A stretch of DNA of 64,000 bases from a bacterium. Lineage in GTDB: Bacteria > Zhuqueibacterota > QNDG01 > JAFGCO01. A program made the translations under genes and the position numbers. Location: contig JAFGCO010000006.1 of NCBI GenBank assembly GCA_016932575.1, forward strand, positions 1 through 64,000. The letters run 5' to 3'. Every line of letters starts with the position of its first letter. Within the stretch, counting starts at the first letter, position 1. Below are positions 54,357 through 63,108 of this stretch, one piece after another. The notes under the pieces are model-generated. The model was given only the letters and a program-made list of their open reading frames with translations. It was not told the DNA's origin and ran no database searches.

Positions 54357-55757
54357 CTAAGGTCCCGGCGGATCCGGGGGGCGAGGCAGATCAGGCAATG
54401 TAATGGTATTAAAAAGTGATTCCACATCAAAATCATATAAATCCAGAGGATTGGAAATCCGTTCATCCAGGACGTTCGACAGGAGTTGCGCGGTTGTGAA
54501 TTCCTGACTGGATTTTCTTGAATCCTGACCGGGGATAAATGTGGAGCCAATATTCCTGCTGACGTTATGCAGGCGGTTGCGGATCAATGCTTCTCTGTTG
54601 ATGAGTGTCGGTGCGAGTGGTGTCCGTGGAGATACGGAGACATGTTTAACAGATCGGAAAGGAGTCTGTCTGCTTATCTGAGCCATGGATTGATTGACCA
54701 TCAGTTTATTTTGTGCTTCCTCATAACCGGGATCTATGCCTGTGGCTTGTTTAAAATATTCAGCGGCTTTGGTAAAGTTCCCCTGATCTTCCATTTCCAG
54801 TCCCATACTGTAAGCGATAAACGCCTGAATGTTTTTTGTCGGAATATGCTGTATTTGTTGCCTTTCCCTGGCAGACAGCTCGATGCCCATCTGGCCGATC
54901 ACTTGAAAAACTAGGTCCTTCTCCAGTTTAAAGAGATGCTGCAAACGATCTTTCATTGTAATCGGATTGGGAACAGTGCTGCTGAAAATATCTGTATATG
55001 TGACGTCCAGGTGGATGTTCCTGTCGTCAAGCACGGCAAAATTGCCCTGGACCACCTTGCCTGCTCCGAGCAACTTGCCCATTTTTGGTGTGGAAGTGAC
55101 ATCCATCAGGCCGGTTTGTGACAGCTGCATTTCATCATACAATGCCTGAACGCGAACCCGCTCAACCATATCCAGTTTCTTCACCTGACTTAGGTCGGTC
55201 ATAATCATTTCAGCCACGCCTTTGCCCATCGGAGCATAGTTTTCATCTAATCCCATGTGTTTCAGCGGTAATACAGCGATTGTTTTAGGGGATGTTGTTT
55301 TGATCTGCAGCAACGCTTCACTTTGCAGCATCTTATGAATTTCTTTTCGTGAGTTTGTTCTGGAGAGAAGGTTGTGCTGAGCTTCCATCTTGTATTTATA
55401 TTCGGCCGGAATTTCTACTGACTTATATCGGCCATAGATCATCAGAGCCCTGTCGGTTTGTCCGCGTAATTCCAGAAGCTGTGCCAGGTAATAGAGTGTT
55501 TGTGCGTCTTTTCGGTTAAGACGCCAGGCTTTAATCAGACTTTTCACAGCGAACTTGTACCATTTCATTTCGAAAAGAGCGGTACCAAGATCCCGAAATG
55601 CTTCAGCGCTGCGTGGATTTTGTCTTATTTTGTATATGAGGTGTTTGATTTTTTGACGTTGTTCCGTGGGTGAGGGTCCAGGGGGTGTGGTTGCACAGGC
55701 CAGCCATAACATCAGAACCGGCATCAGCCATCTCCCAAGGCGTATTATTGATCGCAT
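54357..55757 (-). CDS. CsgG-like / TPR lipoprotein
   Basis: 466 residues from ATG 55757 (AGGAG 6 bases upstream). A hydrophobic start ends LWLACATTPP, a likely lipid-attachment Cys. TPR repeats at about 45-110 (AEAFRDLGTALFEMKWYKFA). A CsgG/FlgO-like domain follows at about 155-260 (TIAVLPLKHMGLDENYAPMG, DLSQVKKLDMVERVRVQALY), then another TPR-like pair (AAEYFKQATGIDPGYEEAQN) and a Pro-rich end. CsgG relatives sit in the outer membrane and take part in export. It leads the three-gene unit, 56 bp from the propeller gene. Confidence 0.8.
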   Translation of the reverse strand: MRSIIRLGRWLMPVLMLWLACATTPPGPSPTEQRQKIKHLIYKIRQNPRSAEAFRDLGTALFEMKWYKFAVKSLIKAWRLNRKDAQTLYYLAQLLELRGQTDRALMIYGRYKSVEIPAEYKYKMEAQHNLLSRTNSRKEIHKMLQSEALLQIKTTSPKTIAVLPLKHMGLDENYAPMGKGVAEMIMTDLSQVKKLDMVERVRVQALYDEMQLSQTGLMDVTSTPKMGKLLGAGKVVQGNFAVLDDRNIHLDVTYTDIFSSTVPNPITMKDRLQHLFKLEKDLVFQVIGQMGIELSARERQQIQHIPTKNIQAFIAYSMGLEMEDQGNFTKAAEYFKQATGIDPGYEEAQNKLMVNQSMAQISRQTPFRSVKHVSVSPRTPLAPTLINREALIRNRLHNVSRNIGSTFIPGQDSRKSSQEFTTAQLLSNVLDERISNPLDLYDFDVESLFNTITLPDLPRPPDPPGP

Positions 55758-55943
55758 GAATATCTCCTGAAAAGTCCTGTTAATATTCAATTTTCAATGT
55801 ATTATACAAACATTTTTCATGAAATGCCAGAATATTCTCCGCGACAAGAGAGAACGGGAATGTCAACGGATTTTGGCAGGGAAATCGGACATATATGAGG
55901 CAAAGACGTTGATTTGTGGTTTCCAATCTCCCCCAAGGCCTTA

Positions 55944-57699
55944 TTATTTTAATAACAGACATTTTCGAAGCTGCCGGTTCTTGCCGGCAGTCAGTCGTAT
56001 TAAATACATATTACTTGCAAGTTTTGTTCCATTCCAGTATAATGTATGTGCCCCTGCGTTTGCTGCTCCATCAAACAAGGTTTCAATTTTTTCTCCCCGT
56101 GTATTGAATACTTCCAGTCTTATATGACAGGATTCGGGTAAATGCCAGCTTATTTCAGTGCTTTCATTGAACGGATTCGGAGCCACGGGATGCAAGCAGA
56201 ACAAATCCGGTTTATTGTGTTGAACCTGGCTTGAGGATTGAAAGGTCCATGTCATCAGTGTCCAGGAGTGGCTGCTGAAATCATGGGTGTATGGAAAATT
56301 CTCATTTCCCTGAAAAACGGTTTTCAGCGCGACTTCCGTGTTTTTCGCTGTATTGATTGACCAGAGACGGGGGGCGTTTAATTCTCGCAGTGTGAGTTGG
56401 TTGTAATCGGATCCGTTAGTCAGATGAATAATGGCTGTTATGGAGTCATATTCATGATCTGATTCCTGAAGTCCGGAAATACGGTTTAAAACATACAATC
56501 GCAGAGTATCTTTGGCCGGACTGACAGTTGCCAGTGATTTTAAAAGGGGAACAAATAATGTGTCCGACTTCCATCCCTCTCTGCCTTCCGGATCAATATC
56601 AGCCACTGGCAAATGATAAACGGGCCCGTTTTTAATGTTTGAAGCGATAACAGAATGATGAAGGCTTCGGGACAACTCGCTGTATATCAGGGCAGAAGGA
56701 TTGAGATAAAATGCAGGTGAAGGGCCGATCATCCCTGTCACCGGCCAGTCTGCAAGAGCCGTATCAGAATCTGTGAGCAGTGAATGGATGTTCATTCCCA
56801 GGAGCCCTGTATTGAAGGCCCGGCTCAGCATACCCATAAGGCAACCCGCAATATACAATCCCTGATCCAGAGAACGACCGAAAAAAATCCAGCTGTCTTC
56901 CAGCATACCATGGATTGGATGTATCTCCTGTTCGGTCATACAACCGATACACCAGGTTGAACTCGCTGATCCATATCCCCAATGTTTTCTGCCCATGAGC
57001 CAGAACGTCCAGATGTTCGCGATGGTTCTGCAGTCTGGTTTCATGATTGTCTGTCTGCTGCCATTCGGTGCCCCACGAGACGTCCGCACAAAGCGCCAGA
57101 AAAAATGAGTCCGGATCCACGGGCGGATATTTCACATAAAACGACTGATCGGGCTGACCGTTGCTTATTTCGGCATTTACAGACCAGTTGTTTTTCTTCA
57201 CAACCCGTTGGCCTTGTTGCGGATTTTTCATATCATAGTACTGCCATTGAGAGCCGCCAAGAAGATAATTGCGGACGGTCCGGGCATAGTTTTCAGAACC
57301 ATCGGGATTCTGTCCGAAATGCCAGGAGAACATGTGCTTATAATGCGCTCCCAGTTCATTTTTTGAATAGCCTGAAGAGCCGTCGAATCCGCCCGGCCTT
57401 TCCTCAATGGAACCCAGGCCGTCTTTCCAGAAATAGCTGCCGCTTGCGTTTCCACCAGGGAATCTCAGGTTTCTGACGCCGGTCTCACGAACCGCGCTTA
57501 TGAACAGTTCCGGGAACAAACCGGTCAGCGGATCGTAATCCGCACGATCAACAATAGATGTCATGGGATTGTTGGCACCCAGTAAAAAGGGGGTGACGGT
57601 TCCCAGGGTATCCGCAGAGAGATCGATGTGAATTTCGATTTGAGATTCTCCGAATAATTGAAAGGATAAGAAGATCGAGAAAAGTGCGGTGGTTTTCAT
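55944..57699 (-). pseudogene. Secreted glycosidase-like protein, split by a frameshift
   Basis: Two overlapping frames make one protein. From ATG 57699 (signal peptide MKTTALFSIFLSFQLFG) the first frame has a glycoside-hydrolase-like start (FLLGANNPMT, NLRFPGGNASGSYFWKDG) to WISEFNLVYRLYDRTG. It then loses sense, while the second frame continues with MLEDSWIFFGRSLDQGLYIA, a barrel end and a type IX domain (APNPFNESTEISWHL ... YLIRLTAGK). Reading must shift by one base near 56900-56930. It resembles alpha-L-arabinofuranosidase-type enzymes, but the family is uncertain. One error or mutation separates it from an intact gene. Confidence 0.7.
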
Positions 57700-58001
57700 G
57701 AAGGCATTTTTCCCATGTTCAAATTTTTTATTGCACTTAAGATGTCGCTTCCAGTTTTTCAGAGACAATCCAGAAACAATCAATAAGCTGTGGTTGAATG
57801 AAAAATAGACTCAATATGGGGTAATATAATCAGGATTCATCAGAAAATAAAGAGATGGTTCTTGATTTTGTCATTTTTAATTTTAATTTATAGTTAAATA
57901 ATTTGCGAATTTTATATGATTATCATTTTTATAAAAAACTAAAGATCTAATACTTTTCAGTCTGATTATCAGTTCATAATATTCAACCGGAGGAGAGAAC
58001 C

Positions 58002-58547
58002 ATGCTTGTCTTTTTAGCAATCATCGTTTTATTGTTGCTTATGATTATTATGGTTTACAATCGTCTGGTGAAACTTCGGAATCATAATAAAAATGGGTTT
58101 CACCAGATTAATGTGCAGTTACAGCGCCGGACAGATTTAATTCCCAATCTTGTTGAAACTGTGAAAGGCTATTTGAAGCACGAAAAAAAGACGCTGGAAG
58201 CTGTCATCCGGGCTCGTTCAGCTTTGCAAAAAGCGGATTCCCCCGGTGAAAAAGCGCAGGCCAACGATATGCTATCTTCCACATTGAAAAGCCTTTTTGC
58301 CGTGGTTGAGAATTATCCCCAATTAAAGGCCAATGAAAATTTTCTGCGTCTGCAAGAAGAAATTACGACCACAGAGAATCAAGTGGCTTTTGCCCGCCAG
58401 TATTATAATGATTCGGTGATGAAATATAATACGGCCATTGAATCCTTTCCCCAATCGCTTATTGCCGCGATGTGCAATTTTCGGGCGTTTCATTATTTTA
58501 AAACAGAGAGTGCAGCCGCAAGAAAAGCGCCGAAGGTGAAGTTCTAA
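58002..58547 (+). CDS. lemA: LemA family protein
   Basis: 181 residues; GGAGAG ribosome site. One N-terminal membrane helix (about 2-19), then the LemA helical bundle: YNRLVKLRNHNKNGFHQINV, QLQRRTDLIPNLVETVKGYL, TENQVAFARQYYND and YNTAIESFPQSLIA. LemA proteins are inner-membrane anchored with the body outside the cytoplasm, and often lie beside M48 proteases; here the M48 gene is adjacent but convergent. The 302-bp gap before it (57700-58001) is AT-rich and holds no gene. Confidence 0.93.
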   Translation: MLVFLAIIVLLLLMIIMVYNRLVKLRNHNKNGFHQINVQLQRRTDLIPNLVETVKGYLKHEKKTLEAVIRARSALQKADSPGEKAQANDMLSSTLKSLFAVVENYPQLKANENFLRLQEEITTTENQVAFARQYYNDSVMKYNTAIESFPQSLIAAMCNFRAFHYFKTESAAARKAPKVKF

Positions 58548-58784
58548 GTATAAGGTTCAAAAACAAATATCAAAAAGTAAAAATTCCACTCCAATTTGAA
58601 AACCAACCCAAATTTTTTGTCATTCCCATATTTTTCAAATAGAGGATGTTCTTACTCGTCTTTTGGTGACCCTGTCTTTCGAAGATCCGATGCTTTTCCA
58701 TATAAAAATTTTTTTGGTCAGAAATCCATGCGTGGATGATGAAGAATGTATTTTTAATATAAGTATTTGGGGGTGAACCTCTTC

Positions 58785-60572
58785 CTAAATGATATGATCC
58801 ATTTTATTTGCTTCTTCCACCAGAATCTGCAATAACTCCAGTTCATTTTGATCAAACCAGACCACCCGGCAGAATTGGCAGGTATCGAGTTCGATGTGAT
58901 ATACGACATTGTACAGAGATCGGATCATGGGCATACTGCAGCATGGGCAGAGATACTGTTCCAATTTATTACCCAGGGATTTGGTATTGCCTTTAGATCT
59001 GTACCACTGGATGGCTTTTTTTCGTGCTGTCTCAGAAAATTGCACATCCTGACGGATAAGAATGGTTTGAATGCTCTCCAGAAGCACTATTTTACCGGAG
59101 CATTCCGGGCAGTACTGAACGGATACGTTTTCATAACTGCCTCTGACCAAATTTTTTCTGCAAATTGGACAAAGAACATCAGGACTCAAAAAATCCTTTA
59201 CGCTTTTTTTTCGTTGATGCATGTTTTTGATTTTTTGCACATATTTGGCGGGCACACCTGTTTTCAATAAATTTTTGGGAATGGTGTCCGATTGAGAAGT
59301 ACTGGCTTCATCCACCGTAATAAATGTGGTCAAAGTAAACCAGGGCATGCGTACCAGAGTCTCGGTTGAAAGGCCGGAGATCCAACCGCCGGAAGGTGTG
59401 CGTATTTTCCAAAGTTGTTCATTTGGAGTGTTCATCCATTCAGAAGATGGAATTTCAGGAGGTACTAGACGAATGGGGGTATCGGATTCCGGCTCAGCAT
59501 GTTTGAACCGGTGTGTTGGATAATGCGCCATAGCAAGCAGAGCGGCAAGCCTTTTTTTAGGGGGAGGATGGCTGCTGAGAAGGTTGGTCCAGAACCCTCC
59601 TTTTTCATTTGATCCCTCTGAATCGGGTGAGACGATAAAAAGCGGGGTGAATCCAACTGCATAGAGTCCCAAGTTGGATGGATTACAGTGAGCTTTGTCA
59701 ATAGCCCGGGCCAGAGCCATTGGATTGCGAGTCATTTCCACAGCGGTAGCATCTGCAATAAACTCTCTGTTTTGACTTATAAAACAGCTGAGCAAACGCA
59801 TCATACCAGAAGAGATTCCCAGTATGAAGCTATAAAAAACCTGGAGGCCCGTGCGGTATTCTTTGTCATTGATGAGCGTTTTTTTGCTTATAGAATGCAT
59901 CGTATTGATTAATGAAGTGATAAATCCAATATAGAAGGTGTCTCCATTGCGAATGTGAGCCAGTTCATGGGCAACAATGGCTTGAAGCTCGTCCCGCTTA
60001 AATTTGGAGACGATGCCTTCGGTTAAAGCGACTATTGGTGTTCCCTCTTTGTCGATGAGGGCCATTGAGTTAAAAACACCGGAAGGAATGATTCTCGCGT
60101 ATACACTGGGCAGGCCGCAGGCGATACGGATTTCATCAACAATATTTTTAAACTGCTGATGACAGCTGTCCAGTTTTCCGGGTGGATGCAGGTTGAGTAT
60201 TTTGAGTAACCGTTGTCTTCCGTATAATTTGGCGTAGGTCCAATGTAACCCCAGGAATGTCAAAGACAATCCCAGGATGATAAATATGTCGGTCCATGAA
60301 AAATAGGAGATAAAAAAAGAGGAACCAAAATCAGTGAATATGACACGATCCTCGAAATATGTCATGAGGGGGATCCACAGAATTCTGATTGGTATATAAA
60401 GGACAGTAATGGTGAACACATAGATTAAAAACAGTGGAAAGATAAGAATAGCTGTCTTCCTGTTTTCCCGGGTCCGTATTTCATAGAAATTTTGCGGTGA
60501 TGATTTCAAGTTGAAACTCAAATTAGACTGCTTTTGGATTTTTCTGATACAGATGAAAAACATGCCAGTCAT
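58785..60572 (-). CDS. M48 membrane metalloprotease with C-terminal zinc ribbons
   Basis: 595 residues. Membrane helices at about 40-65 and 88-112; zinc-protease motif HELAH (202-206) with the third ligand Glu in NREFIADATAV; a further hydrophobic stretch near 220-260. The last 160 residues hold two TFIIB-like ribbons (CPICRKNLVRGSYENV ... CPECSGKIVLLESIQ; CPCCSMPMIRSLYN ... CQFCRVVWFDQNELELL). This is HtpX-like quality control fused to zinc ribbons. The start at 60572 overlaps the upstream gene by 50 bp; a TTG near residue 18 may be the true start. Faces lemA. Confidence 0.88.
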   Translation of the reverse strand: MTGMFFICIRKIQKQSNLSFNLKSSPQNFYEIRTRENRKTAILIFPLFLIYVFTITVLYIPIRILWIPLMTYFEDRVIFTDFGSSFFISYFSWTDIFIILGLSLTFLGLHWTYAKLYGRQRLLKILNLHPPGKLDSCHQQFKNIVDEIRIACGLPSVYARIIPSGVFNSMALIDKEGTPIVALTEGIVSKFKRDELQAIVAHELAHIRNGDTFYIGFITSLINTMHSISKKTLINDKEYRTGLQVFYSFILGISSGMMRLLSCFISQNREFIADATAVEMTRNPMALARAIDKAHCNPSNLGLYAVGFTPLFIVSPDSEGSNEKGGFWTNLLSSHPPPKKRLAALLAMAHYPTHRFKHAEPESDTPIRLVPPEIPSSEWMNTPNEQLWKIRTPSGGWISGLSTETLVRMPWFTLTTFITVDEASTSQSDTIPKNLLKTGVPAKYVQKIKNMHQRKKSVKDFLSPDVLCPICRKNLVRGSYENVSVQYCPECSGKIVLLESIQTILIRQDVQFSETARKKAIQWYRSKGNTKSLGNKLEQYLCPCCSMPMIRSLYNVVYHIELDTCQFCRVVWFDQNELELLQILVEEANKMDHII

Positions 60573-61182
60573 GGATCATATGCTCGAAACGACCGGCTGT
60601 GGTCAGCGGATGAATCCGAATACGGATGACTCTGTCCTTTATTTCCATGACCGCACAACTGCTTTCGGTTTTTGAAAAGGCCCGTCCGGGATTGACAAAT
60701 AACCGGTCTCCTGTAAAATGCAGTTTCGGCCAGTGGAGATGGCCGAAGAAAACAATATTGGTATCAGGCAATGTTTGCACGCATCGTTTGATCATGCGGT
60801 TTGCCACCATATTGAAGAATCCTGCCCGCCCGAAAACAAAGTCTGTCAAACGATGCCAGAATGTCTTCATGCCGTGCCACATGACAATTTGGATTCCGCC
60901 GGCGACCTGCACGATACATTTTTCCGGCAAGGGGGGGTCAAACAACCGGTCTCCCCGGTTGTTCCCCCGCACGGCAAGGGTGGGAGCCATACGGCTCAGA
61001 TGCTCCAATACGGGTGCTGTTGTAATATCCCCCCCGTGCAGAATAAGATCCACATTGCTGAAAATTTCCTGTACAGACGGGTAAAGACCCGCGGCACGGT
61101 CAGGCACGTGGGTATCTGCAATAAGACCGATGCGTGCAGCCCTGGGATAATGAAAAACCGGAATGGGGGATTTGTCGGGCAT
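60523..61182 (-). CDS. YfcE-like metallophosphoesterase
   Basis: 219 residues from ATG 61182 (AGGAG 6 bases upstream). All motifs of the small calcineurin-like family are present: IGLIADTHVPD, LHGGDITT, VRGNNRGD, WHGMK, FFGHLHWPK. Homologs hydrolyse phosphodiesters such as p-nitrophenyl test substrates or cyclic nucleotides; the physiological substrate is unknown. Its end overlaps the start of the M48 gene, so the two are likely one transcript. Confidence 0.9.
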   Translation of the reverse strand: MPDKSPIPVFHYPRAARIGLIADTHVPDRAAGLYPSVQEIFSNVDLILHGGDITTAPVLEHLSRMAPTLAVRGNNRGDRLFDPPLPEKCIVQVAGGIQIVMWHGMKTFWHRLTDFVFGRAGFFNMVANRMIKRCVQTLPDTNIVFFGHLHWPKLHFTGDRLFVNPGRAFSKTESSCAVMEIKDRVIRIRIHPLTTAGRFEHMIHDWHVFHLYQKNPKAV

Positions 61183-61248
61183 ATTTTCTCCTGGCCTGGC
61201 CGGCATTAAAAATCGCGGAAATAAAAAACCAAATATTCATTTCAATCG

Positions 61249-62058
61249 CTATTCCAGTCTTGATAAATCATCGAGTTCCAGCAAATGAAACCCATGCTCT
61301 TTGGCAAGTGCATGTTCACGTGTTGTGTTGAATCCCCATAATGCAAGATGACAGTGCACGCCCAGGTCAGCGACAGAGATAAGATGCAGCACTTTATCAT
61401 CGATAAAATGAATTTGGTGAAACGGTACCTGATAAGTTTTCTGAAGCTTTTCCAGATGATGTTTTTTTGTGTCAGACAAATCTTTATCCAGAATCCGCGA
61501 AGCGGGAAACACAGCGTCCAATCCGTAGGATTTCAGCTGGATATGAACGGATGGTCCGTCCTTGGATGTTGCTATGGCAAGTCTGAATCGTCCTGAAAGA
61601 CATTTGATAGCTTCGATGACGCCCGGGAATGCAGGCAGAAGTTCGGACCAGATTTCCGGATTTTCCTGATAGGATCGCCTGAGCTGATAATAAATTGTGT
61701 GATACTTATCCAGTATGGCGGGATCGAGCCGGATTTTAAATCTGTCGTAGGATGCCTGATCGACGATGTCCGGGGTTTTTCCGCATTCGATTATTCTAAG
61801 GATTACATAATAGTCTTCCGCCCGGTTCCCAAGGGGCATCAAATGAGAAAAGGATTGATACAAACGAGGATGTTTTTTTTCGACCGTAAAAATGGCTTCC
61901 GGAGGATCCACGGGATCCGATATGGGCAGATTGTGGCCCGGAAACAGATGGATGTAGGCATTTAATGCTGTCCGGAATGAATCGTGCACTGAATTGGAAA
62001 TAACCCCATCAAAATCGAAAACAAGAAGCTGCAGTGGCATTTTTTGTTTTTTGGTCAT
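61249..62058 (-). CDS. HAD-superfamily hydrolase
   Basis: 269 residues. Nucleophile motif VFDFDGVISNSV (DxD), motif II region LAIATSKDG, Lys in ASRILDKDLSDTKKHHLEK, and acidic motif IHFIDDKVLHL. A cap domain of about 110 residues lies between the first two. Resembles phosphoglycolate-phosphatase-like members that dephosphorylate small metabolites. A GAAGAA site precedes ATG 62058; ATG 62040 is also possible. 66 bp upstream of the phosphoesterase, same strand. Confidence 0.9.
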   Translation of the reverse strand: MTKKQKMPLQLLVFDFDGVISNSVHDSFRTALNAYIHLFPGHNLPISDPVDPPEAIFTVEKKHPRLYQSFSHLMPLGNRAEDYYVILRIIECGKTPDIVDQASYDRFKIRLDPAILDKYHTIYYQLRRSYQENPEIWSELLPAFPGVIEAIKCLSGRFRLAIATSKDGPSVHIQLKSYGLDAVFPASRILDKDLSDTKKHHLEKLQKTYQVPFHQIHFIDDKVLHLISVADLGVHCHLALWGFNTTREHALAKEHGFHLLELDDLSRLE

Positions 62059-62090
62059 GTTTTTTCTTCAGGGTGAGGTTGTTTCATATC

Positions 62091-62522
62091 TTATTTCGTA
62101 TCATAAGTTTTTATCTGTTGAATGGAAAAGCTGTCAAAATTATCCAGCAGTTCGATATTGATATTTTCTTTTTGGAGAAATTTTTGAAAGAGATTTCTGC
62201 CTCTATCCCAGCTTTCCTTCTCAAATTCCATTTTATCGGATCCGGTGGGTGTTTGGATGGTTTTCCAGTAAGCTTCGGATTTGTTGTTCTTTAACCATGA
62301 TTTTTGCTGGCTGTGATGACCTGCTTCATGAAAAAGCAGATATAATAGTGTGGTGAAATCCTCGGCATCGGGATTGTAAAACAGGACAATGCTCCCCATT
62401 TGAGCAGGGGGATAATAATAAGCCAGCGATTCACGGATAGGTATCAGCTGGATACTCAAATCCTTATAGCAATCCCAGCAGAGGAAGGCTTTCGCCTGTT
62501 TAATCACTTCGAATGATATCAT
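62091..62522 (-). CDS. Small HExxH zincin-like protein
   Basis: 143 residues, no signal peptide. LLYLLFHEAGHHSQQKSWL contains HEAGH, a metalloprotease zinc motif of the ImmA/IrrE or minimal-gluzincin kind; a Glu further on (KESWDRGRNLFQ) could be the third ligand. IPIRESLAYYYPPAQMGSIV precedes it. It is 8 bp behind the DUF4870 gene and 32 bp before the HAD gene. Possibly a peptidase acting on a cytosolic partner; no specific family assigned. Confidence 0.7.
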   Translation of the reverse strand: MISFEVIKQAKAFLCWDCYKDLSIQLIPIRESLAYYYPPAQMGSIVLFYNPDAEDFTTLLYLLFHEAGHHSQQKSWLKNNKSEAYWKTIQTPTGSDKMEFEKESWDRGRNLFQKFLQKENINIELLDNFDSFSIQQIKTYDTK

Positions 62523-62530
62523 TACCCGGT

Positions 62531-62920
62531 TTATTTTTCTCCGGCTTCTATGAAGTCAGCCACAAAAATATACCGGAAGGGCCGATCTTTCCAAACCCGC
62601 CATGCGCCGAAAAGCCCATAGGCGATCACCCAAATCCATGCAAGGAAATAAAAAGGCTTCAACAGCTTTCCAATGAAAATAAGAGATAAGAGCGCAATAA
62701 TAAGGAATAGAATTGCTGCAATTATATAGACGCAGAGCTGATAGAAAAAAGCCTGCTTGGCATGGAACTGCACAAATCGGGATGATTTGGGCAGCAGCCA
62801 GATGACCAGGGGGATCACCATCGTAAACGGGCCAATGAAAAAAATAGCCAGTGATGCATGCGAAGCCACGGCCATTAACTTTTCCTCATGTGTCACAGCA
62901 GATTTTGTTTCAACCACCAT
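62531..62920 (-). CDS. DUF4870 membrane protein
   Basis: 129 residues. After a short soluble start (THEEKLMAVASHASLAIF) there are three hydrophobic helices. The motif FVQFHAKQAFFYQL and the ending AWRVWKDRPFRYI are the marks of the DUF4870 (Tic20-like) family of small inner-membrane proteins with unknown role. GGAGG lies 6 bases ahead of the start. It leads the minus-strand run to the M48 gene (gaps of 8 to 66 bp and one overlap), which could be one operon. The gap 62921-63108 has no gene. Confidence 0.85.
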   Translation of the reverse strand: MVVETKSAVTHEEKLMAVASHASLAIFFIGPFTMVIPLVIWLLPKSSRFVQFHAKQAFFYQLCVYIIAAILFLIIALLSLIFIGKLLKPFYFLAWIWVIAYGLFGAWRVWKDRPFRYIFVADFIEAGEK

Positions 62921-63108
62921 CTCAACCTCCTTGGTATTAGAAAAAGCTTTGTGAATAAATTGATTTTTAATTCAATGCCAAACTCTGCGACTCGGCAATT
63001 GTTTTACAAACATCCGAATTATATCCGTACAGGATTTTTACAGAGCGACGAATCCCAATGATATTTACAGGCCCCTGTTTGTCTGTTCATAAAAACAAGG
63101 GATTTTCA

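Noticed and set aside
58548-58784. Search for a terminator between lemA and the M48 gene
   Set aside because: Only T-rich stretches without a stable stem were found.
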